A stretch of 64,000 nucleotides of DNA, from the NCBI RefSeq assembly GCF_002252045.1, contig NZ_NEFF01000001.1, positions 806,001-870,000 on the forward strand. Reading direction: 5' to 3'. Position numbers and translations under genes: made by a program. Origin of the DNA: Ignatzschineria sp. F8392. GTDB taxonomy: Bacteria > Pseudomonadota > Gammaproteobacteria > Cardiobacteriales > Wohlfahrtiimonadaceae. How positions within the stretch are numbered: position 1 is the stretch's first letter; every line of letters starts with the position of its first letter. The notes under the pieces were generated by a model. It was not told the DNA's origin. It searched no databases and was given only the letters and a program-made list of their open reading frames with translations. Positions 26,004-34,518 of the stretch are shown piece by piece.

Positions 26004-26056
26004 CATGAATGCCTTAACTAGAACGCCTTTGAGTGTCTTTTTGAGGTTTATTCATG
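26004..26056 (+). promoter_or_regulatory. Candidate start-codon-sequestering hairpin of the methylase mRNA
   Basis: catgaat (26004-26010) is the exact complement of attcatg (26050-26056), which includes the ATG at 26054; the RBS ttgagg (26041-26046) lies in the loop region. In Mu, Com relieves an inhibitory mRNA structure at mom; the layout here is analogous. Confidence 0.5.
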
Positions 26057-26851
26057 AAGAGATATTCAAAGTCACCGCTCCCATTTTTAGGGCAAAAGCG
26101 TAACTGGTTAAGAGTGCTAGAGCAGATCGATTTTTCAAATAAGACGGTTATCGATCTCTTCGGCGGTAGTGGTCTTATCTCACATGCTATTAAGTATCAC
26201 AATCGAGATATTCAGGTGATCTGGAATGATTACGACAATTTTAAGAAACGACTCGAAATGATTGCAGAGACTGAAGCGTTAAGAAAGAGATTGTATAGAG
26301 CAGATATTAAAAAGCATCAGCGGGTTAATGATCTGCAAAGGGAAGAGCTCAAGGTGTTGATTGATCAACATTTAAAAGAGTTTGGGCGCGTCGATTGGAT
26401 CACTGTATCGAGTTGGTTACTATTTGCCGGGAATTACGCGCATGACTATGACGATCTGATGGGGAGAACCTGGTATTACCAGGTAGTAAAAACACCATTA
26501 AATGCTGATGGTTACTTACAAGGCGTGGAGAGAAGAAGTTGTGATTTTAGGGAGTTGCTTGCCGAATATAGAGGCAAAGAAAACATTCTATTCATTGCAG
26601 ATCCGCCATACATCATGACCAATCAAAAAGGATATGTCTCAAAAGGGGGAGATTTCAGACTGAAAGATTGTGTGGAGTTAATAAAGGAGATCCATGATCA
26701 GCCGGTACTATTTTTCTCAAGTCCTAAAAGCGAAACAGATTCGTTATTAGAAGTCTTTCCTCCAGAGAAGATTGAGCGCAAAGAGTTCTCAACGAGTATC
26801 GGCACTAACAGAATTTATGAGCACTTATATTTGATCAATATGAGGGAGTAG
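26054..26851 (+). CDS. D12-class DNA adenine-N6 methyltransferase (phage)
   Basis: 265 residues. SAM-binding motif I in TVIDLFGGSGLISHAIK (about 29-45) with a preceding PFLGQKRNW as in Dam-type enzymes, and catalytic motif IV ADPPYIMTN (about 186-194). The target-recognition region lies between (about 60-180). No restriction partner is visible, so it is an orphan methylase, probably protecting phage DNA or altering expression. Translation is likely under Com control. Confidence 0.85.
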   Translation: MKRYSKSPLPFLGQKRNWLRVLEQIDFSNKTVIDLFGGSGLISHAIKYHNRDIQVIWNDYDNFKKRLEMIAETEALRKRLYRADIKKHQRVNDLQREELKVLIDQHLKEFGRVDWITVSSWLLFAGNYAHDYDDLMGRTWYYQVVKTPLNADGYLQGVERRSCDFRELLAEYRGKENILFIADPPYIMTNQKGYVSKGGDFRLKDCVELIKEIHDQPVLFFSSPKSETDSLLEVFPPEKIERKEFSTSIGTNRIYEHLYLINMRE

Positions 26852-27178
26852 ATGGGAAAGGTAAAAATGAAGGTAAGGATCGGTTCAGATCCTTATCGTT
26901 TAATTCAGAGCATCCAAGGTTTATCGCCGGAAGATGTCGATCAATATATCGAAGAGCAAGCAAGAAAGATCGCATATAACGATGCAGTGAAAGAGATCAG
27001 CAATCAGCCTCCTCGGGGCGGAATGCATGAAGCGGGCGTAAGGATGAGAAGAGTCAATCTATCGGCAAAAGAAAGACTGCCGGGAAGACTAAGACAGCTA
27101 TCGAAATACAGAATCAAAGTTCATCGAATGATAGAGCTTGGTGATGGGATTGTAGAGATAACAGGGGAGCGTTTATAA
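26852..27178 (+). CDS. Hypothetical phage protein
   Basis: 108 residues, basic, unrecognised. The middle (QPPRGGMHEAGVRMRRVNLSAKERLPGRLRQLSKY) is Arg-rich and could bind nucleic acid. Start immediately after the methylase stop (gagggagtag then ATG); next gene follows without gap. Operon packing supports it. Confidence 0.6.
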   Translation: MGKVKMKVRIGSDPYRLIQSIQGLSPEDVDQYIEEQARKIAYNDAVKEISNQPPRGGMHEAGVRMRRVNLSAKERLPGRLRQLSKYRIKVHRMIELGDGIVEITGERL

Positions 27179-27694
27179 ATGAAAAACATCATGTTGGATA
27201 TTGAAACATTAGGTAGTTCATCAAATGCAGCAATCATATCGATTGGAGCGGTCTACTTTGATAAGCAAGGTCTTGGGAGAGAGTTTTATCGTAATATCGA
27301 TTTTGATTCATCATTACTGGCCGGCGGAACAGTTTGTGGGGAGACACTTAAATGGTGGTTTCAACAGAATGAATATGCGCGTAGCTCTCTATTAACGAAT
27401 CAGAAGCCTTTGCGCGATGTATTAATAGAATTTCGGGAGTTTTGTGCTCCGGATGCAAAAGTCTGGGGAAATGGTGTCGGCTTTGATAATACGATTCTCG
27501 CAAGTGCATATAAGCGACTCTATATGAATACTCCATGGGCTTTTTACAATGATCGCTGTTATCGCACGATAAAGAATCTCTTTTCAGATATTGAGTTAGA
27601 AAGGCTCGGTATTCATCACAATGCATTAGATGATGCGAAATCACAAGCCAATCATTTGATTGCGATTGCGAATCAGTATGGAGTTGAGCTGTAG
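27179..27694 (+). CDS. Phage 3'-5' exonuclease (DnaQ-like, exo VIII/Rv2179c type)
   Basis: 171 residues. DEDD motifs: MLDIETLGSSSNAAIISIGAVYFD (ExoI), WGNGVGFDNTILASAYKRL (ExoII) and HHNALDDAKSQANHLI (ExoIII, DEDDh). The length and the 'LDIETLG' start match the small phage exonucleases often annotated 3'-5' exoribonuclease or exo VIII-like. It is likely used in replication or recombination. Confidence 0.85.
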   Translation: MKNIMLDIETLGSSSNAAIISIGAVYFDKQGLGREFYRNIDFDSSLLAGGTVCGETLKWWFQQNEYARSSLLTNQKPLRDVLIEFREFCAPDAKVWGNGVGFDNTILASAYKRLYMNTPWAFYNDRCYRTIKNLFSDIELERLGIHHNALDDAKSQANHLIAIANQYGVEL

Positions 27695-28111
27695 ATGACT
27701 AGGAAAGAGATTAAAGAGCTTCTGCAGAGTGTTATCGACGATCCAAAGTACATCGATACTGCGACAGAAATTCTTATGCAAAGTATGCAAGCAATTGCGC
27801 TTCCAGATCTTCGGCAATGGCTACTAGATGGCAATGTTCCGTGCATGATTCGATTAGATGACTGCCAGGGTTTTGGAGATCAACGCGCACATGTTCGGAT
27901 TGCCGGCAATACAGGAATGGGATTCAAAGCACCAGATCCAATTTTTGCATGGTCATGTTCAAGTTGCCATCGAAAAACTGAAAGTAATCCCGCGATGCGC
28001 GTTTACTTAATGGATGGTGTGGCGCGTACGCTTTTTTTATTAGTGAAATCGCTTCCGATCGTTTGTGCAAATGATGTGACGCGGAAACGAAAGAATAGGG
28101 GGATGGCATGA
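27695..28111 (+). CDS. Hypothetical phage protein
   Basis: 138 residues, unrecognised. A CSSCHRKTE motif near residue 90 could be half of a metal site; no second C-x2-C is seen. It starts directly after the exonuclease stop (tagATG) and its end overlaps the rusA start (ATGA), so it belongs to the same translationally coupled run. Confidence 0.6.
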   Translation: MTRKEIKELLQSVIDDPKYIDTATEILMQSMQAIALPDLRQWLLDGNVPCMIRLDDCQGFGDQRAHVRIAGNTGMGFKAPDPIFAWSCSSCHRKTESNPAMRVYLMDGVARTLFLLVKSLPIVCANDVTRKRKNRGMA

Positions 28112-28476
28112 GTAGAAAGATCTATGACATTGTGCCAGTTCCAAAGCCTCGTATGACTAGATCCGATCGATGGAAAACTAGACCATCAACTGCGCGTTAT
28201 TGGGCATTTAAAGAAGAGGTCAGGCTTAAGCGAGTAAAGGTGCCGGAGAAGGGCGCGCATATAACATTTGTAATGCCTGTGCCGAAGTCTTGGGCAAAGA
28301 AGAAAAAGGCGGAATATTTAGGAAAACCGCATCAACAGAAACCAGATGTAGATAATCTTGTAAAAGCTCTTTTGGATGCGATCTATGATGATGACGCGCA
28401 TGTGTGGGATGTTAGAGCAACAAAGATCTGGGGTGAAATAGGGAAGATTGTTGTAGAGGAGGGTGGCAGTGAGTAG
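28108..28476 (+). CDS. rusA: RusA-family Holliday junction resolvase
   Basis: 122 residues, typical length. VPVPKPRMTRSDRWKTRP near the N terminus, VMPVPKSWAKKKK, and the catalytic region KPDVDNLVKALLDAIYDDDAHVWDVRATKIWG with the Asp residues that coordinate magnesium. RusA resolves branched DNA during phage replication and packaging. ATGA overlap with the preceding gene. Confidence 0.92.
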   Translation: MSRKIYDIVPVPKPRMTRSDRWKTRPSTARYWAFKEEVRLKRVKVPEKGAHITFVMPVPKSWAKKKKAEYLGKPHQQKPDVDNLVKALLDAIYDDDAHVWDVRATKIWGEIGKIVVEEGGSE

Positions 28477-28894
28477 AAGAGATCTAAATCAAGCAAAAGC
28501 AGTATTAGAGGCTTGGGCATATTGGAAACTCAATACAGATGGCTTTCCAAAGAGAAGTTCTATTGCGCGTATTGGTGAGATACGTGGGGAAGCGAATGGT
28601 AGCCGTTTGCCAGATGGGGTAGAACAGGATCGTTTAGCTCAAGATGCAACTTTCGTATTTCTTTCTATGAGAAGAGATCCTAACAATAAAATCAGCCTGA
28701 AACACAGGGACATTCTTCAGCAGTTTTATCTTGAAAGAAAAGAGGGGGAGACAGTAAGAGGATTATGTAAGAGACTCGGCAAGTTTGATCATAACGAGTA
28801 TTCGGCAGCAATTAATGAATTTGCTCATAAGTTGGATATGTATTACTTGATACAGGATATTGTGGAGATAGAACAAAGAATGGGGCGGAGATAG
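28469..28894 (+). CDS. Q-like late antitermination protein (probable)
   Basis: 141 residues beginning at GTG 28469, six bases after aggagg; the earlier GTG 28463 directly abuts the RBS and is unlikely. The C-terminal half (ISLKHRDILQQFYLERKEGETVRGLCKRLGKFDHNEYSAAINEFAHKLDMYYL) has the sigma-70 region 4-like helical pattern of Q/antiterminator-like proteins. Its place after rusA and before the lysis region supports this. Many late genes are separated by terminators, so an antiterminator is needed. Confidence 0.55.
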   Translation: MSRRDLNQAKAVLEAWAYWKLNTDGFPKRSSIARIGEIRGEANGSRLPDGVEQDRLAQDATFVFLSMRRDPNNKISLKHRDILQQFYLERKEGETVRGLCKRLGKFDHNEYSAAINEFAHKLDMYYLIQDIVEIEQRMGRR

Positions 28895-28998
28895 TTTTTA
28901 ATATTTATAAAAGAGTATTTTATTGATATAAGAAGCTATATTAACTTTATATTATGATATTGTTATATTGGTTTTTTATTTTATTTGTAAAGGAAGTT

Positions 28999-29307
28999 AT
29001 GCGTAATACTTATAGAGTTGCCTTAGCAACATTAATACTCCTCTTTTCATTTCAAGCATTTGCTGAGGTTTATGTGAAGGGGTATACCAGAAAAGATGGA
29101 ACCTCTGTGCAGGGGCATTATCGTTCTAAGCCGAATTCTACGGTAAGAGATAATTATTCTCATTATGGAAATAAGAACCCGAGAACAGGCAAAATAGGGG
29201 ATAATAAAAATCGAAATGATCCAAGCTCCAATTATTACAACGGTAGTAAAGGGTATAACAATGGCTCTGGAAAAAGTCGTAGTAATCGTAACAGTTATGG
29301 TTGGTAA
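28999..29307 (+). CDS. Small secreted Gly/Asn/Ser-rich protein
   Basis: 102 residues from ATG 28999 (aaaggaag upstream). A signal peptide (about 1-22, RVALATLILLFSFQAFA) is followed by VYVKGYTRKDGTSVQGHYRSKPNSTVRDNYSHYGNKNPRTG, a motif widespread in small exported proteins of unknown function carried by prophages and chromosomes. The tail is low-complexity Asn/Gly/Ser. Cargo between Q and lysis genes. Confidence 0.7.
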   Translation: MRNTYRVALATLILLFSFQAFAEVYVKGYTRKDGTSVQGHYRSKPNSTVRDNYSHYGNKNPRTGKIGDNKNRNDPSSNYYNGSKGYNNGSGKSRSNRNSYGW

Positions 29308-29393
29308 TAACTAATATATCTAGAAATACTTTTAATATTAATAGATTTGTTTTATTAGTGTATTCCAAAATAAAATATATGAATTTTGAATTT

Positions 29394-29420
29394 AAAGCTC
29401 GCAGATTAGCGAGCTTTTTT
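29394..29420 (+). terminator. Rho-independent terminator
   Basis: aaagctcgc (29394-29402) pairs with gcgagcttt (29409-29417), then a T run. Confidence 0.85.
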
Positions 29421-29452
29421 GCAAAAGACTTGAATGTAGGTAGATAGGTATT

Positions 29453-30469
29453 ATGGAATTTTCTGATGAGAGCAGATTGGAAGAGGTTTATCTTGAGTTT
29501 AAGGGGAAGATTATAGAGCTTAGTAATAACTCTAAGGGTATTACTAGTATTGCCAGAGATATTGATCCTTCTATGGTAGAAATAATAGAGGAAATTGCTA
29601 AAGATATTGTGGTTTTAATTCCAATTATGGGGTCTTTACATAGAATAAAACATCGATCTATATTTTATAACATGCAACTTGTTTGTAGTATTTTGGATGA
29701 ATTAAATAACTATATTTCACTCATAAAGAATGATATCGGCTATAGGTCTAGTGTTGATTGTAAAGGAAAGATTTTAATAGATATGACGAGTGCTCTCGTT
29801 TGTATAGCTTCTTGTTTAAATAATATTAAAGTAGATCTGTTTTTTTTTGAAGATGGGTTTTTGGGAAAATCTCCTTCTGAGTATCATAAACTTATCGATA
29901 TTATAAGTGTGGTAGAAAATTTTGAGGATGAGATCTTAATTAAAAAAGAAAAAGCAGATGAGCTCCTTTCTAGGATGAAGTTAACAGAAAAAGCCATTTT
30001 AAAGGTAGGCTTGGCTAAGGCTTTTAAGCAGAGGGTCTCTGGATTATTTTGGAGAATCCTAGGTTTAGACCTTTTCAATTATACACTTTTGTTCTCTGTA
30101 TTTTTTTTAACATTAGGAATTATCATAGATTTAGAGAATTTAAACTTTCTAGCTTTTTTAAAATTGAAAAATATAGGTGTATATGAAAGGTTCATGGTTA
30201 TAATTCCTCTTCTTCTTATGTCATGGTTTGTTAGTAAAAGAAGCCAGTTTTTATATCAGATAAAGGAGGAATATTCTTATAAGCAAACTTCTGCTTTGGC
30301 ATATGAAGCATATAAAAATGAAGTAGAAAAAGATGAGCATATGTTGAATAAGCTTTTAGACATAACTATAGATAATCTTGGGAAAAGCCCTCTGGAGCAG
30401 CTTGATAAAAATTCAGATCATTCCCCTTATATACAATTTATAAAAGAATTTAAAAAAAAGGGTGAGTGA
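29453..30469 (+). CDS. Two-helix membrane protein, partner of SIR2-like gene
   Basis: 338 residues. Soluble helical N-terminal part (1-195), two membrane helices (about 207-228, FNYTLLFSVFFLTLGIII, and 250-268, FMVIIPLLLMSWFV), and a helical C terminus. No family recognised. Very AT-rich (about 30 % GC) against the surrounding phage genes. Its stop overlaps the GTG of the SIR2-like gene, so the two form one cassette. The RBS is weak (gtaggtagatag). Confidence 0.6.
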   Translation: MEFSDESRLEEVYLEFKGKIIELSNNSKGITSIARDIDPSMVEIIEEIAKDIVVLIPIMGSLHRIKHRSIFYNMQLVCSILDELNNYISLIKNDIGYRSSVDCKGKILIDMTSALVCIASCLNNIKVDLFFFEDGFLGKSPSEYHKLIDIISVVENFEDEILIKKEKADELLSRMKLTEKAILKVGLAKAFKQRVSGLFWRILGLDLFNYTLLFSVFFLTLGIIIDLENLNFLAFLKLKNIGVYERFMVIIPLLLMSWFVSKRSQFLYQIKEEYSYKQTSALAYEAYKNEVEKDEHMLNKLLDITIDNLGKSPLEQLDKNSDHSPYIQFIKEFKKKGE

Positions 30470-32072
30470 TTTTTTAAGGGTCAGTTTTGGATTTGGTGTT
30501 AAATATATGAGAGTAGATAGTTTTGTTTCAGAGTTTGGTAATTATCCAATTTTATTTATAGGTACAGGTCTTAGCTTAAGATATTTAAAAAACAGTTATA
30601 CTTGGGATGGACTCTTGCAGAAGATTTTATATGAAGTATTAGGTGAGAATGATACTTATCGTGATCTTAAATATGATTGCCGAAAAAATGGAGAGGTCAG
30701 TTACCCCCTTTTAGCAACAAAAGTAGAGGAGATTTTTGACAATTATTTAAAAGAGCATAAACCAGAAAAATTTAAAAAGGTTAATGATATCTTTTATGAA
30801 CTAATTGATGAGGGGCGGTACTCTAGTCGCTTTAAGGTATATGTTTCATTGCTAATTGGAAAGATGGATTGGCGTGAAAATATGCAAGAAGAGTTTGATG
30901 CTGTAAAAAAAGCAAGGAAAAACATTGGCTCCATTATTACAACCAATTATGATGGGTTAGTTGAGAGCTTATTTGAATTTTCCCCATTAGTTGGGAATGA
31001 TATTTTATTGAGTAATCCTTTTGGTTCGGTATATAAAATACATGGTTGTAGTAGCAAACCAGAAGAAATCATTATTAATGAACTTGACTATGTTAAATTT
31101 GAAACTAAATATGAGCTTATAAGAGCACAGATGATTTCATTGTTTGCTCATAATCCAATTATTTTTATAGGCTATTCGATTACTGACAGTAATATTAGAG
31201 CTATTCTTAAAACAGTGTTTGATTATGTTGATTTAAATTCTGAAATTGGGAAAAAAATACAAAAAAACTTCTTGTTGATAGAGTACTTAGAGGGCGAGAA
31301 ATCAGTAGAAGTAACAGATTATGATATTGATTTAGGTGGTACTAATATCCGTATAAATAAGTTGCAAACAGATAATTTTATTTCATTATTTGAGGCAATT
31401 GCATCTTTAAATCTGCCAATATCAACAATGGATATTAGAAAAGTACAGTCCATAGTTAAAGATATATATAGAGGGGCAGATAAACACGGAAATAGCATTA
31501 AAGTGCATGTAGATCACAATATTGATAATTATAACAATGGGGATAAAGTATTAGCCATAGGGGCAGTGAGTACGGTTAAGTACACTCATAAAAAAACAGC
31601 TGACTTTATTTCTGATTATTTTCGGATAATTGTTGAAGATGATAAGGCATATATAGATGTTATTGACCAGGTTTATATAGCTCCATCTGAATGGTTTCCT
31701 GCATATAGGTTTAGTGAGAAGTGTCCAGATATTGAAAAATTACAAAATGAAAAAAGAGAACAATGCTCAAAAATAATAAAATACATTACTACTAATACTG
31801 AATTTTGTAAAAGTAGAGCATATAGTGATAAAAATACTTTTTTATATAATAATATGAATGAAATAATGGGGGAAGGAAGTAATATTCCAGCCTCAAACCG
31901 AACAAAAGTAGCAATGTACACTATATATAAAAATCCTGATTTTAATATAAATAGTCTAAAAGATTATCTTGAAGAAAGAAAAGGAGTTACTAATTCTGAT
32001 TATAGGAAATTGCTGTGTCTATATGATTATATGACTAGTGAAAATTACTTGAATTTGGATAATAAGTTTTGA
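30462..32072 (+). CDS. SIR2-domain protein, probable anti-phage effector
   Basis: 536 residues from GTG 30462 (overlapping the upstream stop); an ATG at 30507 is an alternative start. SIR2 Rossmann motifs: ILFIGTGLSLRYLKNSYTWDGLL (GxGxS), SIITTNYDGLVE (TxNxD), YKIHGCSS (catalytic His), NPIIFIGYSITDSNIRAIL. The C-terminal ~220 residues are unassigned. SIR2 domains in bacterial defence systems hydrolyse NAD+ to abort infection. AT-rich, terminated at 32185-32216. Activity here is inferred from intact motifs. Confidence 0.8.
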   Translation: MSDFLRVSFGFGVKYMRVDSFVSEFGNYPILFIGTGLSLRYLKNSYTWDGLLQKILYEVLGENDTYRDLKYDCRKNGEVSYPLLATKVEEIFDNYLKEHKPEKFKKVNDIFYELIDEGRYSSRFKVYVSLLIGKMDWRENMQEEFDAVKKARKNIGSIITTNYDGLVESLFEFSPLVGNDILLSNPFGSVYKIHGCSSKPEEIIINELDYVKFETKYELIRAQMISLFAHNPIIFIGYSITDSNIRAILKTVFDYVDLNSEIGKKIQKNFLLIEYLEGEKSVEVTDYDIDLGGTNIRINKLQTDNFISLFEAIASLNLPISTMDIRKVQSIVKDIYRGADKHGNSIKVHVDHNIDNYNNGDKVLAIGAVSTVKYTHKKTADFISDYFRIIVEDDKAYIDVIDQVYIAPSEWFPAYRFSEKCPDIEKLQNEKREQCSKIIKYITTNTEFCKSRAYSDKNTFLYNNMNEIMGEGSNIPASNRTKVAMYTIYKNPDFNINSLKDYLEERKGVTNSDYRKLLCLYDYMTSENYLNLDNKF

Positions 32073-32184
32073 TTGTATCTATTAAATATTTTGTTATTTA
32101 AAGTACTCTTATAGAAACACGATATTTTTGACTTGTCTTAGAATGAAATGTACGATTGTAATTATAATTGGTTAAACAGTACCT

Positions 32185-32216
32185 AAAGCTCGCGACGAAG
32201 GTCGTGGGCTTTTTTA
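32185..32216 (+). terminator. Terminator after the SIR2 cassette
   Basis: aaagctcgcgac pairs with gtcgtgggcttt, loop gaag, then a T run. Confidence 0.8.
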
Positions 32217-32237
32217 CTAAGCTTTATAGGATTTATT

Positions 32238-33014
32238 ATGGGATATTTGATGGTAGTATTTGCGGTTTTAGTATTCATGTTTTATACCATATTAGTTTGC
32301 AACTATAGATGTGAATATTCTCGGCAGATTACCTGTAAAATATTTCAATGCTTATTGTATGTACGAGAGGCTATAAAAAGATTTATTATAACCGTAACTG
32401 AGAATAAACTTGTAACCTTTATAATCACAGTATTTATTGTATTAATGTTATTTTTTTATTATAAATCTAATGGGTTTGAAGGGCCTCAGAAAGCTACCTT
32501 ATTAGTGGGGCTGATAACTTTTAGTGGTGCTGGATTAGCATTCTTAGGCATAGTCTATCAATCTAACTATAGGATTAATGTCGAAGTTCTCTCTAAAAAT
32601 AGACAAGACTGGATAAATGATCTTAGAGATCGAGTTGCTGAGTTTCTCGCTGTATCTAATCATATTGTATTTTCTGCATTTTATTTAAATAAAGATATAG
32701 AGGCACATAAAGAGGATGCTCAATCGATTATCTCAGAGCAATGGAGGAACATTGAGAAAAATAAAAAGGAGATGCTACAAAATTACTATTACATCTCATT
32801 ATTATTGGGCTCAACTCAGCAGGCTTCAGGAAAGGATAAAGATGATGCTGTAGAATTATTGGAAATATTAAGAAAGATAAAAGAAAAGGCCTATGTAACA
32901 AGCGTGTCAGATACTCTTCCTCATGAAATCTTTGGTGATAATGTTGAACAAGCAACACTAAAGACAGAAGAGATTTTAAAGAATGAATGGCGTAAAGTTA
33001 AGCTAGGCAAGTAA
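32238..33014 (+). CDS. Membrane protein of unknown function (cargo)
   Basis: 258 residues. Membrane segments at about 3-24, 53-75 and 84-105, then a soluble helical domain beginning NRQDWINDLRDRVAEFLAVSNHIVF. The 'R-WI--LR' motif after membrane helices is frequent in uncharacterised prophage and island-borne proteins. AT-rich like the SIR2 cassette, but separated from it by a terminator. Possibly a second exclusion factor; no function can be assigned. Confidence 0.6.
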   Translation: MGYLMVVFAVLVFMFYTILVCNYRCEYSRQITCKIFQCLLYVREAIKRFIITVTENKLVTFIITVFIVLMLFFYYKSNGFEGPQKATLLVGLITFSGAGLAFLGIVYQSNYRINVEVLSKNRQDWINDLRDRVAEFLAVSNHIVFSAFYLNKDIEAHKEDAQSIISEQWRNIEKNKKEMLQNYYYISLLLGSTQQASGKDKDDAVELLEILRKIKEKAYVTSVSDTLPHEIFGDNVEQATLKTEEILKNEWRKVKLGK

Positions 33015-33230
33015 GTATTGGTTGTAAATGTTGTTTTAAAATTATTTCTGAAGCTTGCAAAGAGGTCTCTTCAGTGGTCTTTTTTTGTGTCTTTAGCTCA
33101 GCTAGTTAGAGAGTCTGTTTTATGGGTGGAAGGTTATCAGCTCTATGCCGACAAGGCCTGCGTAAGCAAAAGAAATCATTGTATTCCTCTCTTGTTACTT
33201 CAATAAAACTATTTTTATGGATTGAAATAA

Positions 33231-33440
33231 ATGAATGCAATTATTAAAAATCGAGATTTAGTTCTATCAAAAGTAATGACAATGCAAGAAGCAGAGGAGA
33301 CGCTTAAAAAGTTAAAAGTGATCTATCCAAATGCGCGTATTGTCGAAACAGATGAGCCAGTAAAGAAAAAAGTTGAAATTGATGTAGTGCCGGAAGAAGT
33401 AGAGGATGTTGGTTGTGTTGGTGGAGGATGCTCGCTCTAA
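33231..33440 (+). CDS. Hypothetical small phage protein
   Basis: 69 residues. Helical N-terminal half with MQEAEETLKKLKVIYPNARIVETDE, acidic linker and CVGGGCSL at the C terminus, where the CxxxxC could bind metal. The RBS is weak. The preceding 33015-33230 has no convincing gene, only a stretch resembling a tRNA D arm. Confidence 0.45.
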   Translation: MNAIIKNRDLVLSKVMTMQEAEETLKKLKVIYPNARIVETDEPVKKKVEIDVVPEEVEDVGCVGGGCSL

Positions 33441-33616
33441 CGAAGAGTTGATATCTCTCTTTGCAGTAATAAATGCTTAAGCTTTAGCTTCTACCAGTAT
33501 TACTCCCTTAAAGAGGACTTAGACTCGCTAAAAAGGGCCTAAACTAAGTTATAACCTAATTAGCTAACAGTAATACAAAATTAGGCAGCGGCAATGATAA
33601 GTTTAAGCATCGACTC

Positions 33617-33640
33617 GCCGGCGTAACCGGCTTTTCTTTT
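33617..33640 (+). terminator. Late-leader terminator 1
   Basis: gccgg-cgtaa-ccggc followed by ttttctttt. Confidence 0.75.
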
Positions 33641-33769
33641 AATTACAGTGCAACTCTTAATTACAGAGCAGGACTGTAACTAACGATTTACAGATCGATG
33701 GAAAGATGACTTTTTATCGGTCTACTGAGCACTATGCAGGAGTGCAATATTGCATGCTCACAGCGCAAG

Positions 33770-33797
33770 AGCCCGTATAAAAGCGGGCTTTCTTTTA
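33770..33797 (+). terminator. Late-leader terminator 2
   Basis: agcccg (33770-33775) pairs with cgggct (33784-33789), then ttctttt. Confidence 0.75.
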
Positions 33798-33823
33798 TTA
33801 AATTTAGTTGCCATCTTTTAATT

Positions 33824-33847
33824 GCCCTCGTAACAGAGGGCTTTTTT
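33824..33847 (+). terminator. Late-leader terminator 3
   Basis: gccctc/gagggc with a 6-nt loop, then six T, 14 bp before the endolysin start. Confidence 0.75.
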
Positions 33848-33861
33848 ATGGGTAAAAGAAA

Positions 33862-34275
33862 ATGAATATGGGAAAAGTAGTAAACGAAACAGTGAAAACA
33901 ATTTCTAAAGATCGATTAAGTAAGAATTTTGTTAGAAAGGAATTCGCATGTAAATGTGGGTGTAAGCTTGGTATGAATGATGGTGATATTAATCTTGAGC
34001 TTGTGCGCGTTGTTCAAGATGTACGAGATCATTTTGGTAAGCCAGTTGTCATTAATAGTGGTTTGAGATGCGCGTTTCATAACAGCCGTGTTGGTGGAGC
34101 CTCTAGATCTCAGCACTTATTCGGCAATGCCGCAGATATTCGCATTGCAGGCGTAAATTCTAAGGATATCTATGACTATCTCGATAAAAAATATCCAGAC
34201 AAATATGGGATTGGTAGATATCCAAGTTTTACCCACATTGATGTAAGAGAAAAGAAGGCAAGATGGAGAGGCTAA
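33862..34275 (+). CDS. Endolysin: M15-family L,D-/D,D-peptidase
   Basis: 137 residues. Peptidase M15_3-type: FVRKEFACKCGC, INSGLRCAFHN, the zinc motif SRSQHLFGNAADIRI (His and Asp) and FTHIDVRE with the second zinc His. It cleaves peptide cross-links of peptidoglycan at lysis. It has no signal peptide, so it needs the adjacent holin. First gene of the lysis cassette. Confidence 0.92.
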   Translation: MNMGKVVNETVKTISKDRLSKNFVRKEFACKCGCKLGMNDGDINLELVRVVQDVRDHFGKPVVINSGLRCAFHNSRVGGASRSQHLFGNAADIRIAGVNSKDIYDYLDKKYPDKYGIGRYPSFTHIDVREKKARWRG

Positions 34276-34518
34276 ATGAAAGAATTATTGAGAATGCTAC
34301 AGAGCAGATCGAGTGATAATGAGCTTCGATTAGATCTTAATAAGACAACATTGTTTCTCACGACTGTTGCCGGGATTCTGTTAACGGCTTACGCAGTGAT
34401 TGTGGAGGCTAGTTTTGCTGAAGTATTTTTTATAACGATGATCGGTGCAGGAGCAGGAACGACAGTATCTAAGGGGATTGTGGATACGATCCAAATGAGA
34501 AAAGATCATGATGAATAA
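34276..34518 (+). CDS. Holin (class II-like)
   Basis: 80 residues with two hydrophobic helices (about 24-43, LFLTTVAGILLTAYAVIVEA, and 47-66, AEVFFITMIGAGAGTTVSKG) and a charged C terminus (MRKDHDE). Starts directly at the endolysin stop and overlaps the spanin gene. Resembles small phage DUF2644-type holins; assignment rests on topology and place. Confidence 0.7.
   Translation: MKELLRMLQSRSSDNELRLDLNKTTLFLTTVAGILLTAYAVIVEASFAEVFFITMIGAGAGTTVSKGIVDTIQMRKDHDE

Larger units (their letters stand above)
33441..33861 (+). other. Structured 420-bp untranslated region before the lysis genes
   Basis: No open frame. It holds three consecutive terminator hairpins (33617-33640, 33770-33797, 33824-33847) and a dyad tgagca/tgctca (33726-33760) around the palindrome gcaatattgc. 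This is what a Q-dependent late leader would look like. Confidence 0.5.

Noticed and set aside
33087-33145. tRNA-like stretch (tttagctcagctagttagag)
   Set aside because: Only the D-arm half matches a tRNA; no anticodon stem, T arm or acceptor pairing can be formed. The open frame across it reads SLAQLVRE, typical of translated tRNA remnants. At most a tRNA relic.
33018-33206. 62-residue open frame
   Set aside because: No RBS, and it overlaps the tRNA-like remnant; composition is not gene-like.
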